Positions 25,918-32,712 of a stretch of DNA of 41,190 nt are shown here, one piece after another. A program made the position numbers and the translations under genes. The stretch's first letter is position 1; every line of letters starts with the position of its first letter. Origin of the DNA: an uncultured Spirochaetales bacterium (GTDB taxonomy: Bacteria; Spirochaetota; Spirochaetia; Sphaerochaetales; Sphaerochaetaceae); NCBI GenBank assembly GCA_949287505.1, contig CASEGX010000122.1, positions 1-41,190 on the forward strand, in the 5' to 3' direction. The notes beneath the pieces were generated by a model, which did not search any database, was not told where the DNA came from, and saw only the letters and a program-made list of their open reading frames with translations.

Positions 25918-27195
25918 ATGACAACTCTTATCAAGAATGCAACAATCATTCCTATGACAAAACGGGAGTTCTCTTTCAAGGGGAATATCCTGATCAGTGA
26001 AGGAAAAATAAAGGAAATCGGCACAACATCTGAAAAAGCAGACAGAATATTCGATGCTACAGATATGATAGCCTTACCATCATTCGTGAATGCACATACA
26101 CACCTTGCAATGGTGCTTATGCGCAACTACAAAGATACTGCAGAGAATCTTCAGGACTGGCTGTCTGAGATTTTCCCAATTGAAGACAAACTTGATGATG
26201 AGGATATTTATCAGGCTTCAAGATTAGGAGCTGCAGAACTGATACAATCCGGCTGTACTGTCTTTGCTGATATGTATTTCCATGCATGGAATACAGTGAA
26301 AGCCGTAAAAGAAGCAGGCATGAGAGGAATAATCGGGCAGACTTTCATGAATGACGAGGCCGATGCCGAATTCAGGATACGAGAACTCTCACCAAGGATA
26401 CTGGACGCTATCGGCAATGATGACAAATTTCGCCTCGATGCTGCCGTGCATGCTGTCTATACATCCACACCCGGCTGCTACGAGAGAGCTGTCGAATGGG
26501 TAAAAGAAAGGGGGGTGAGACTGCATACGCACCTTTCAGAAACGAAGAAGGAAGTTGATGACTGCTTAAACGAATATGGCAAGACTCCCGTGCAGCTTCT
26601 GCATGATATCGGAGCATTCTCCGTTCCTACATATGCAGCTCATGGCGTGCATATATCAGAAGATGAAATGGACATACTCAAAGAAGACGCTGTATCTGTT
26701 ATCCATAACCCAGCCTCAAACATGAAGCTTGCTTCAGGAATGGCTCCTGTGAAGAAATACAGAGAGAAAGGAATAAACGTCGCCCTTGGCACAGACGGAG
26801 CTTCATCAAATAACAACCTGTCAATGATCAAGGAAATGAATACTGCCGCACTTCTTCAGACAGTTGCAAATATGACACCTGCAGCAGCACGGCCATACGA
26901 CATCATTGAAATGGCAACACTGAACGGAGCAAAAGCTCTTGGACTGGACAAAGTAATCGGAACACTAGAAGCAGGAAAAGATGCAGACATCACACTGATA
27001 AACACGAATGATGCGAACATGACCCCGCTTAACGATCCTTTCTCTGCAATTGTTTTCTCTGCAGACCGTAAGAATGTAGATACAGTGTTCTGCAAAGGAA
27101 AGGAACTGATGTGCCATGGAGAATTGCTTACGATCGATAAGAAAGAGGCAATGGCAAAAACAAAAGAGAGATGGGAAGATATTCTTAAAAGATAG
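25918..27195 (+). CDS. mtaD: 5-methylthioadenosine/S-adenosylhomocysteine deaminase
   Basis: This 425-residue amidohydrolase deaminates MTA to methylthioinosine, and SAH to S-inosylhomocysteine. Zinc ligands His60 and His62 lie in FVNAHTHLAM; the substrate loop LHTHLSETKKE, YAAHGVHISEDE, NPASNMKLASG and NVALGTDGASSNNNL are characteristic of the MtaD/TrzN group. It lies 15 bases before mtnA, which strongly supports the MTA assignment over a guanine or atrazine-type deaminase. Confidence 0.9.
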   Translation: MTTLIKNATIIPMTKREFSFKGNILISEGKIKEIGTTSEKADRIFDATDMIALPSFVNAHTHLAMVLMRNYKDTAENLQDWLSEIFPIEDKLDDEDIYQASRLGAAELIQSGCTVFADMYFHAWNTVKAVKEAGMRGIIGQTFMNDEADAEFRIRELSPRILDAIGNDDKFRLDAAVHAVYTSTPGCYERAVEWVKERGVRLHTHLSETKKEVDDCLNEYGKTPVQLLHDIGAFSVPTYAAHGVHISEDEMDILKEDAVSVIHNPASNMKLASGMAPVKKYREKGINVALGTDGASSNNNLSMIKEMNTAALLQTVANMTPAAARPYDIIEMATLNGAKALGLDKVIGTLEAGKDADITLINTNDANMTPLNDPFSAIVFSADRKNVDTVFCKGKELMCHGELLTIDKKEAMAKTKERWEDILKR

Positions 27196-27210
27196 TATTC
27201 GGAGGGCAAG

Positions 27211-28239
27211 ATGGATGAAGACTTCAAGGCCATCGAATTCAAAGATGGCAAGCTCATACTAATAGATCAAAGAATGCTTCCCAATAAGCTTGTCTATACG
27301 GACTGCAGAACAGCAGAGGAAGTCGCTACAGCAATAAAAACCATGATAGTCCGGGGAGCTCCTGCAATTGGAGGGGCTGCTGCATATGGAGTTTATCTTG
27401 CACTTGTTGAAGCAGAGGGAAATCAGAAGCTTTTTCAGGCGCTATGTTCAACAATCCGCTCAGCCAGACCGACAGCTGTAAATCTGATGTGGGCAGTCGA
27501 CAGAGTAATGAAAACTGCAGAAGAAACCGGTTTCAACAGGGAAGCTGTGTTTGAGGAAGCCGACAGAATCTTCAAAGAAGATATCTCAATGAATCACAGG
27601 CTCTCAGAAATCGGCGTACAGGTAATACGAAAGGGCGATACAATCCTCACCCACTGCAATGCAGGTGCGCTTGCAACATGTGGATGGGGAACAGCTCTGG
27701 GAGTGATAAAAGAAGCACATCGAAGAGGATACGGAATCCATGTCTATGCAGATGAGACAAGACCGCTTTTACAAGGGGCAAGACTGACAGCATGGGAACT
27801 TAAGAAAGCAGGGATTCCTTCCACTCTCATTCCAGATAGTGCAGCTGCCACGCTCATAAGAGATGGCAGAATAGACTGCATAATACTTGGAGCAGACAGA
27901 ATAACTGCAAATGGTGATGTTGCAAACAAAGTCGGCACTTTCATGCTTTCGATAATCGCGAAAGAATATGGAGTACCTTTCTATTCAGTAGCCCCGACAT
28001 CAACAATAGATTTCACTATGAAAGATGGAAAAGATATTCCAATAGAAATGAGAGATCCTGATGAGGTCAGAAGGCCAGGAGGAGTGCTCATGGCTCCAAA
28101 AGGTATTGATGTCTACAACCCTTCTTTCGATGTGACACCACATCAGAACATAACAGGAATAATAACCGAAAAAGGTATTATCTACCCTCCATTTGACAAG
28201 AATATTGAAAGAATAAGAAATGGAGAGCCTCTTCATTAA
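27211..28239 (+). CDS. mtnA: S-methyl-5-thioribose-1-phosphate isomerase
   Basis: This 342-residue enzyme isomerises methylthioribose-1-phosphate to methylthioribulose-1-phosphate. Landmarks are MIVRGAPAIGGAAAYG, RPTAVNLMWAVDR, THCNAGALATCGWG (catalytic Cys157), DSAAATLIRDG and LGADRITANGDVANKVGT (catalytic Asp in GADR). The start ATG 27211 follows GGAGG. With mtaD it points to a route MTA, methylthioinosine, MTR-1-P, MTRu-1-P. It could instead be an eIF2B-like ribose-1,5-bisphosphate isomerase, but the sequence favours MtnA. Confidence 0.92.
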   Translation: MDEDFKAIEFKDGKLILIDQRMLPNKLVYTDCRTAEEVATAIKTMIVRGAPAIGGAAAYGVYLALVEAEGNQKLFQALCSTIRSARPTAVNLMWAVDRVMKTAEETGFNREAVFEEADRIFKEDISMNHRLSEIGVQVIRKGDTILTHCNAGALATCGWGTALGVIKEAHRRGYGIHVYADETRPLLQGARLTAWELKKAGIPSTLIPDSAAATLIRDGRIDCIILGADRITANGDVANKVGTFMLSIIAKEYGVPFYSVAPTSTIDFTMKDGKDIPIEMRDPDEVRRPGGVLMAPKGIDVYNPSFDVTPHQNITGIITEKGIIYPPFDKNIERIRNGEPLH

Positions 28240-28315
28240 GGAGACAGACCCACGCCTGTCTCCAGAATACCAATCTGAAAGGAGCCATTCTGCAACTATA
28301 CAGAATGGCCCTTTT
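28240..28315 (+). terminator. Two hairpins, second a Rho-independent terminator, after mtnA
   Basis: GGAGACAG/CTGTCTCC (28240-28247/28256-28263) begins directly after the mtnA stop and lacks a T-run. GCCATTCTG/CAGAATGGC (28284-28292/28301-28309) is followed by CCTTTTC and should terminate. The end lies four bases from the convergent secreted-protein gene. Confidence 0.75.
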
Positions 28316-28319
28316 CAAC

Positions 28320-28778
28320 TCACTCAATCGAGATTTCACACAGGGATACAGGATCCCCATATGCAGAGGAAATCATGTAATCACCATCCTCTTCAACAGG
28401 ATGAACGATAAGCATCGTACCATTATCAGATGATTCTCCGCCAACAATTTCCTCAACATCCGAATCAGAGGTAATCATCAGATTGAAACTGCCATCATCA
28501 GAAGCTATACCTGTGATGGAAATTGTCTCTCCAGCCAATACAGGAACTGAAACAGCAGCATCTCCGGAAAGAGTAAGAACATTGCTGTATCCTGTGCTTG
28601 TATCTGATGCAGCAACTACTTCAGCCTTACCAGTACCAGGAACAATGCTTACTCCATCAATTTCTGCATCCGAGCTTATAGCTCCTACAGAAAGATTATC
28701 AGCTTTTATGTCCACAGCAGCTGAAAGCGTGAACCCGACACACAGAAGGATGCATAAAGCAATAATAGTTTTCTTCAT
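28320..28778 (-). CDS. Small secreted protein of unknown function
   Basis: The start at ATG 28778 (152 residues) is set by GGAGGAAGGAA directly upstream; the frame is open further upstream but unlikely to be used. Residues 1-20 are a signal peptide (MKKTIIALCILLCVGFTLSA). The mature part is acidic, rich in Ser, Asp, Val and Gly, with short beta-strand-like segments, and resembles a small Ig-like or beta-sandwich periplasmic domain. I do not recognise a family. It is the last chromosomal gene before the prophage junction. Confidence 0.8.
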   Translation of the reverse strand: MKKTIIALCILLCVGFTLSAAVDIKADNLSVGAISSDAEIDGVSIVPGTGKAEVVAASDTSTGYSNVLTLSGDAAVSVPVLAGETISITGIASDDGSFNLMITSDSDVEEIVGGESSDNGTMLIVHPVEEDGDYMISSAYGDPVSLCEISIE

Positions 28779-29161
28779 TTCCTTCCTCCTCGCTTTAAGA
28801 GGATAAAAAGCCAATATGTCAAAAAAACAAAGGTTTTGTATAAATATCAAATGAATTGGGTGTTGATATTGTGACGCCGAATTTGCAGATAAAACTATTT
28901 ACTCCACAGCTTAATCAATTCAGGCATCTTCATATATTCTGATATACTCAGAGTATATTAACAGAGATATTCCAACATTGCGTTAAGTCAATATTTTATT
29001 GCAAAAAAGACAGTGTCTCTAAGTTTTAACGGCTTACAAAACACTATATAGCGTCATATTCTACACCAAAAACACTATATAAATGACACGAAAAACGGAA
29101 TCAGAATGCTACATATCCTGATAACATAACATATGGATAATCAGGTTCAGGACGCACATAA
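28779..29161. other. AT-rich intergenic region with a palindrome
   Basis: I see no gene here. The perfect palindrome ATATACTC-A-GAGTATAT (28942-28958) closely resembles the one over the amino-acid transporter promoter (633-649). A direct repeat AACACTATATA occurs near 29040 and 29070. The stretch precedes the secreted-protein gene (minus strand) and so probably holds its promoter, but no convincing -35/-10 pair stands out. Confidence 0.4.
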
Positions 29162-29206
29162 TCAAAAAGAAAACGGCCTACCCTAATTTCTTATAGGATA
29201 AGCCGT
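29162..29206 (-). terminator. Terminator downstream of the tRNA-Gly 3' end
   Basis: On the minus strand a 13-bp stem with G-U pairs (arms 29206-29194 and 29185-29173) is followed by TTTCTTTTTG. It lies six bases past the end of the tRNA-Gly fragment, as expected for the original tRNA gene's terminator. Confidence 0.8.
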
Positions 29207-29211
29207 TAAGA

Positions 29212-29252
29212 GCGGAAAACGGGACTTGAACCCGCGACATCCACCTTGGCAA
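29212..29252 (-). other. Prophage left attachment site: 3' fragment of tRNA-Gly(GCC)
   Basis: On the minus strand the sequence matches the 3' half of a Gly tRNA: anticodon loop TTGCCAA (29252-29246, anticodon GCC), anticodon-stem 3' strand GGTGG, T arm GCGGG-TTCAAGT-CCCGT (29235-29219), acceptor 3' strand TTTCCGC (29218-29212). No matching D arm or 5' acceptor follows; the expected CCACC stem strand is replaced by CCGGC and homology ends there. The core site is thus at least 41 bp. The terminator lies on the chromosomal side, phage-like genes on the other. Confidence 0.85.
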
Positions 29253-29411
29253 GCCGGAAAAGCTTGCAATTCTTAACTAGTATAAAACTGCATAATCTCA
29301 TGCTGGATATTGATTTACAACATCCGACAATGATTTTTAGTATCCAGAGTGTTACATCTTTTATAAAGCAACTGAGACCATTGTGCAACCTAAATCTGGA
29401 ACCACTCATAG

Positions 29412-29443
29412 TCAAAATAAAGCCGGCCCATTGCTGAGCCGGC
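29412..29443 (-). terminator. Terminator of the phage membrane/lipoprotein operon
   Basis: GCCGGC (29438-29443) and GCCGGC (29422-29427) pair on the minus strand around TCAGCAATGG, followed by TTTATTTTGAC. It lies 32 bases beyond the stop of the lipoprotein gene. Confidence 0.8.
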
Positions 29444-29474
29444 AAACCACAAAAATCAAGGAGGAGATTATATG

Positions 29475-30197
29475 TTAAAGCTCTACTGCTTTACCATTGA
29501 TTGTTATTGAACCTTCAGGATTCCCGAATTTAGGTATGTGCACATCTGCAATTCCGGAAGGAATGCCATTGGCAAGGTTGACTGTCACAGAAGCACGGGA
29601 GATTCCTCCCTGAGTCGTGAAGATTCCGGAGATTCCATCTGCTGTAAGTTCCATGGCAGGCAGTTCAAGATAGATATACTCGGAATCATCCACATCAAGG
29701 GCGATATCAGCATCCTCAACTCTGTAGCCAGTAGCAATGAAGGCAGTTCCATCGGCAGTCACAGCGCCCGTAAGAACAAGTGTTGCCTTTCCTGTTGCTG
29801 TCCTTGTGTAGAGATGCTTGTCAGCGTCCTCAGGATTTCTGTGTCCATCATAATCATACGCCGTAAGAGTAAGAGGCATTGAGAGCTCTGTCCTATTGAT
29901 ATCAAAAGATATCTGCCCGGCAACCATTGACTGAACAGTCACACCAGGCTCATCATCCACAGGCTCACCCTTCAGGATATGATCTATGTCACCAAGAACT
30001 CTGACGTGACCAAACGCTCCCATATAGGAGTCAAATGCCTTTATCTCATCTGCTGTAGGAGTCTCCGGTTCTGTCATTGTTCCCGGATTATCATCTACTC
30101 CTGGATTTGGTTCAGGAACAGATGAGTTCTCCATTGAACATGCAACAACCATAAGAACCATTGCAATGATAAGCATAGCTGATATTATTTTTTTCAT
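29475..30197 (-). CDS. Prophage lipoprotein of unknown function
   Basis: The start at ATG 30197 gives 240 residues. Residues 1-21 form a lipoprotein signal with lipobox MVVAC (Cys21), then a Pro/Glu/Asp-rich linker (VPEPNPGVDDNPGTMTEPE) and a beta-rich domain ending GNPEGSITINGKAVEL. I do not recognise the family. It is the last gene of the minus-strand phage operon and the one nearest the attachment site, a common place for cargo genes that alter the host surface. A role as an outer-membrane partner in lysis is also possible. Confidence 0.78.
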   Translation of the reverse strand: MKKIISAMLIIAMVLMVVACSMENSSVPEPNPGVDDNPGTMTEPETPTADEIKAFDSYMGAFGHVRVLGDIDHILKGEPVDDEPGVTVQSMVAGQISFDINRTELSMPLTLTAYDYDGHRNPEDADKHLYTRTATGKATLVLTGAVTADGTAFIATGYRVEDADIALDVDDSEYIYLELPAMELTADGISGIFTTQGGISRASVTVNLANGIPSGIADVHIPKFGNPEGSITINGKAVEL

Positions 30198-30220
30198 TTT
30201 TTTACTTACCTCTCCTGTCA

Positions 30221-30862
30221 TCAGAACATCCATCCAACTGATGCTCTGAATTCGAAATTATCAAGGCTGAATTCCTTGATAATCATTCCATGGTCAAACA
30301 TACCCACTGTATAGTCGACACCGAGTTCCGCCATCAGAGAATTCCCAATTCGTGTACCGATCGTAAGACCAAGTCCATAGTCAGGAATACCTTCAGAAAA
30401 CCCGATGATTCCATCGACCATCAGATAGGCCTTCGTTCCTGTTTCCTCTTCGGCTGAAGCAAGGCGAGCCTTGAGATCTGTGATTTCGGCATCCTTGGCT
30501 TCAGAGGCTTCACGGGCTGCAGCGGCCTCATCCCTTGCTTCGACAAGGGTAAAGTAGAGTTCCTGTGACTCATCACCATTAAGCCTCCTTCCCTCCTCTG
30601 CCTTTGTCAGCAAGCTCGACTGCTCTGTTGAGATGCTTTCCGAGGCTGTCCCAGAGGGCTTGTTCTGCAATGACTCCTCCGCTATTGGCTTTTCCGTCAT
30701 AGCGGTAGGAGTCTCTATTTCTATCGGTTCTTCCTTTATTTCTGCCCGCTGCATAGGCCATGCCGCCAATGGCAGCAGTGCCAAGAAGAGCACAAAGAAA
30801 CCGGCCAGGAGGACTCTGCAGAGCCTCCCTGAACCTCTTCCAAAATCCTTTCTTTTCTTCAT
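30221..30862 (-). CDS. Prophage exported coiled-coil protein with C-terminal beta domain
   Basis: AAGGAG lies 10 bases before ATG 30862 (213 residues); an ATG at 30883 in frame overlaps that signal. Residues 15-36 are a signal or anchor (LCRVLLAGFFVLFLALLPLA). Residues 38-95 are Pro/Glu/Ser/Thr-rich, 96-138 are a coiled coil (EARDEAAAAREASEAKDAEI), and the C-terminus has four or five amphipathic strands ending in FRASVGWMF, like the terminal Phe of outer-membrane beta proteins. The layout is reminiscent of a spanin (membrane anchor, coiled coil, outer-membrane contact), but no lipobox is seen. Its first 284 bases overlap the next gene in another frame. Confidence 0.68.
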   Translation of the reverse strand: MKKRKDFGRGSGRLCRVLLAGFFVLFLALLPLAAWPMQRAEIKEEPIEIETPTAMTEKPIAEESLQNKPSGTASESISTEQSSLLTKAEEGRRLNGDESQELYFTLVEARDEAAAAREASEAKDAEITDLKARLASAEEETGTKAYLMVDGIIGFSEGIPDYGLGLTIGTRIGNSLMAELGVDYTVGMFDHGMIIKEFSLDNFEFRASVGWMF

Positions 30863-30893
30863 TTCTGTTTTTCTCCTTATCATCGTTATCCAT
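30579..30893 (-). CDS. Small membrane protein overlapping the coiled-coil gene in another frame
   Basis: GAGGAG lies seven bases before ATG 30893, giving 104 residues. A highly charged N-terminus (DNDDKEKNRNEEKKG) with an amphipathic FWKRFREALQ stretch is followed by one transmembrane segment (about residues 32-48, FLCALLGTAAIGGMAYA) and a basic, polar C-terminus. Function is unknown. It overlaps the 213-residue protein by 284 bases in a different frame, and both have good ribosome-binding sites and plausible membrane topology, recalling nested Rz/Rz1-type lysis genes. One of the two might still be a chance open frame. Confidence 0.6.
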   Translation of the reverse strand: MDNDDKEKNRNEEKKGFWKRFREALQSPPGRFLCALLGTAAIGGMAYAAGRNKGRTDRNRDSYRYDGKANSGGVIAEQALWDSLGKHLNRAVELADKGRGGKEA

Positions 30894-30915
30894 TTGCAGT
30901 CTCCTCTTTTTTATT

Positions 30916-31590
30916 TCAAGCTGAGGCTGTATCCCTGTTTCTCCTGGCAATAAGCGTGTTGATGTATGTAGCGATATTGGTCAGAGCTGCAGACTTCTCC
31001 TGAGCACTGAGAGTGCTGGAATGAGCGACGCTGTTGTAGGTTCCGTACCCAGAAACAAAAGGCTGATCAGTGAGCAGCTCACCTTCCAGACTATCGCCCT
31101 CGAGCCGGCAAAACAGTGTCTCCTTCAGGGCGTTTCTTACCCCCTCGTCATCAAGCTGAGGGAAAGTCTTCGAGGCTTTCCTGTATGCTTTCGAGAGGAT
31201 AACGAGAAGCCGCTCATCGTCCGTCATTACAGAGAACCTGTAGCAGAACCAGAACCAGCAGTACGTACCAGCAGAAGCCCCTGCAAGCAGAAGCCCTCTC
31301 AGAATGAACTGGAGCCATGTCTCACATGCCGCAAAGAAGAGCCAGAGCCCTGAGCATACGAGAATGAAAGCCCCTCCTACCATGTACTGCCATGTGAACA
31401 GTGTTGGATCTGTGAAAGCTTTCTCCATCGCATCGGATGCAAGAAGAGTCACAACCGTTATGAATACGACTGCAGTAAGGCCATCAACCATCGTCAGAAG
31501 GTCCGTTGCCATAAGCGAGTACAGAACCCAGAGACCGATGACGATACCGAATGCAGAAGCATTCCTGAAAAATGCATTCTTATCCTTCAT
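30916..31590 (-). CDS. Prophage multi-pass membrane protein
   Basis: This 224-residue protein has about four N-terminal transmembrane helices (in residues 10-115, for example ASAFGIVIGLWVLYSLM and MVGGAFILVCSGLWLFFA) and a cytosolic-looking C-terminal domain (about 122-224, DDERLLVILSKAYRKASKTF). I do not recognise a family. Its start overlaps the stop of the holin-like gene by 4 bases, so they are coupled. The operon context with small membrane proteins suggests a part in lysis or membrane modification. Confidence 0.72.
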   Translation of the reverse strand: MKDKNAFFRNASAFGIVIGLWVLYSLMATDLLTMVDGLTAVVFITVVTLLASDAMEKAFTDPTLFTWQYMVGGAFILVCSGLWLFFAACETWLQFILRGLLLAGASAGTYCWFWFCYRFSVMTDDERLLVILSKAYRKASKTFPQLDDEGVRNALKETLFCRLEGDSLEGELLTDQPFVSGYGTYNSVAHSSTLSAQEKSAALTNIATYINTLIARRNRDTASA

Positions 31591-31925
31591 GCTTTCTTCC
31601 CTTCCTTACCTGCGGCATTCCCTCTTCTGCTCTTTCGAAAGCGATGCAAACCGTGGAGAATATCCCAGCCCGTGATAGCAAGAGCTGCTGTCGGAAGACC
31701 AAGTGAGATGCCGTGGGTGAAAATAACCTCATACCAGAACTCTGCCCCATACATATCCAGGGACTTCCAGGCTCCTATGAGGCACCAGAGAATGAAGGAA
31801 ATAGCCGTAAGAATAACGGCAATCAGCTCATTAGGTGTTCCTGTTCTGTATTTGAGAACGGAGCCAAGAAGATTGAGGATAAGCGCGACGGCAAGCATCC
31901 CGGAAGAGATGACAAAAATATCCAT
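31587..31925 (-). CDS. Holin-like small membrane protein
   Basis: This 112-residue protein has three transmembrane segments (near residues 3-22, 33-52 and 68-90) and a short, strongly basic C-terminus (HRFRKSRRGNAAGKEGKKA), the profile of a class I holin. It is the first gene of a four- to five-gene membrane operon and lies 73 bases after a copy of the 22-bp phage element. A second, out-of-frame start (ATG 31941) with AAGGAG upstream could encode a 36-residue peptide overlapping this gene. Holin identity rests on topology and context only. Confidence 0.6.
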   Translation of the reverse strand: MDIFVISSGMLAVALILNLLGSVLKYRTGTPNELIAVILTAISFILWCLIGAWKSLDMYGAEFWYEVIFTHGISLGLPTAALAITGWDILHGLHRFRKSRRGNAAGKEGKKA

Positions 31926-31997
31926 GCCTGATATTCCTCATGGATGACTCCTTAGATGATTTCGAACACAAGATAAGGATAACGCGATTTTGAAAGG

Positions 31998-32019
31998 TTG
32001 TCGCGTTGTGACGTTATGG
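31998..32019 (-). promoter_or_regulatory. 22-bp phage element, copy 1
   Basis: Read on the minus strand this starts CCATAACGTC and ends CAACGCGACAA. It matches the copies at 34366-34387 and 39011-39032 in 20 and 19 of 22 positions. It points toward the holin-like operon, 73 bases upstream of its start. The shared orientation with respect to the following gene in all three copies suggests a phage-specific promoter or activator site. Confidence 0.6.
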
Positions 32020-32091
32020 TCTCTTAATCAAAACAAACATTGTCATTAAAAACACTTGCCGGCAATTGGGTAATTTGATTATATTTATATA

Positions 32092-32187
32092 GCACAAGAG
32101 GTTGCCGCATAGGTAAAGTAACCCAAAAGTCAAGAGCGGAATTCTAATCATGTTCGCATAATTAGACTCGCCTTTTGTGCTTTATTT
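32092..32187 (+). ncRNA. Compact structured RNA candidate (three helices, closed by P1)
   Basis: The ends pair: GCACAAGAGG (32092-32101) with CCTTTTGTGC (32171-32180), 10 bp, followed by TTTATTTTC as in a terminator. Inside are CCGC/GCGG (32105-32108/32136-32139) with GGT/ACC (32112-32114/32121-32123), and a hairpin TCTAAT-C-ATG/CAT-A-ATTAGA (32143-32166) capped by TTCG. TTGCCG (32056-32061) and TATATT (32080-32085) 18 bases apart predict a start exactly at 32092. GGAATTCTA at 32138 could alternatively pair with TAGAATTCC at 32192. No open frame fits. Function is unknown; it is not a recognisable tRNA. Confidence 0.55.
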
Positions 32188-32250
32188 TCTATAGAATTCC
32201 AGCACTTATAGATATTTGACTTTATTTCAAGTTGTAATGATAATATGAAT

Positions 32251-32336
32251 AGAAAGAGGCACTGCCGATAGACGGCTGGCCCAAATCAACGATTTATCCG
32301 AAGATAGCCGCAGCCTGGACACTGGCGGCTATTTTC
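32251..32336 (+). ncRNA. Antisense RNA (antitoxin) of type I module 1
   Basis: TTGACT (32216-32221) and GATAAT (32239-32244), spacer 17, predict a start at A32251, the first base of AGAAAGAGGCACTGCC. A hairpin TAGCCGC/GCGGCTA (32305-32311/32325-32331) followed by TTTTC ends the RNA near 32336. It is antisense to the 3' part of the toxin mRNA and covers its stop codon. The predicted start falls on the same conserved base as in module 2. Confidence 0.65.
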
Positions 32337-32400
32337 GTGAACAAGCTATCAAAAGACCGATGACTGTAAATACAATCATAAGAATCTGATATTCATCCAT
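32329..32400 (-). CDS. Type I toxin-like 23-residue membrane peptide, module 1
   Basis: The peptide begins MDEYQILMIVFTVIG and ends in SRK: a short polar start, one hydrophobic helix and a basic end, like the Hol_Tox/TxpA group of type I toxins. The Shine-Dalgarno GGAAGGAGGTGAT is a nearly full match to the 16S anti-Shine-Dalgarno. The mRNA probably starts near 32479 (weak TTTAAA-17-TTGAAT) and has a 5' segment, GGCACTGCC..GGCGGCTGG, complementary to its own 3' segment, CCAGCCG..GGCAGTGCC. Such end pairing is known to keep type I toxin mRNAs silent. The peptide is the same length as its paralogue at 39192. Confidence 0.7.
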   Translation of the reverse strand: MDEYQILMIVFTVIGLLIACSRK

Positions 32401-32492
32401 TACTACATCACCTCCTTCCAGGCGGAGATTCCGAACTGTGTCCGAAGCGATGCCAGCCGCCTACCGTTATGGCAGTGCCGAATTCAAATCAC

Positions 32493-32630
32493 TCAAACAG
32501 GGATTTTAAAAGCTTTATGCCCATAATCCCTTGCATAATATGTCACACCCTTTATCGTAACCGAAGCGCGGAATATATATCCCGTAGCCTCTGGATTATG
32601 AAGTGCGGCATTAATTGCTCTAAGGCTCAT
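32493..32630 (-). CDS. Small prophage protein, 45 residues
   Basis: ATG 32630 is preceded by AAGGAGGGCAT, a strong Shine-Dalgarno. The product starts MSLRAINAALHNPEATGYIF and ends HKAFKIPV, with no membrane segment; it looks like a small soluble beta/alpha protein. The stop lies 14 bases before the predicted start of toxin mRNA 1, so it may share or provide its promoter. I do not recognise a family. The strong ribosome-binding site is the main evidence that it is translated. Confidence 0.55.
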   Translation of the reverse strand: MSLRAINAALHNPEATGYIFRASVTIKGVTYYARDYGHKAFKIPV

Positions 32631-32712
32631 ATGCCCTCCTTTCAATCTCCATTTGGAGTCAATTTGCTCCAATTGCCTTGACCGGAGGACGACCTTGCAT
32701 TACAGTCTAGTT

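Noticed and set aside
25461-26126. 221-codon minus-strand frame across the acyl-CoA synthetase/mtaD junction
   Set aside because: It spans two real genes and a terminator in antisense and matches no protein family.
29460-29510. AAGGAGGAG followed by an ATG on the plus strand (12-codon frame)
   Set aside because: The peptide would be only 12 residues and lies antisense to the end of the lipoprotein gene; the signal is probably chance.
32092-32180. tRNA or tmRNA-like gene
   Set aside because: The closing stem and a TTCG loop resemble a tRNA, but there is no D arm, anticodon arm or T-loop of proper form, so it is listed as structured RNA only.
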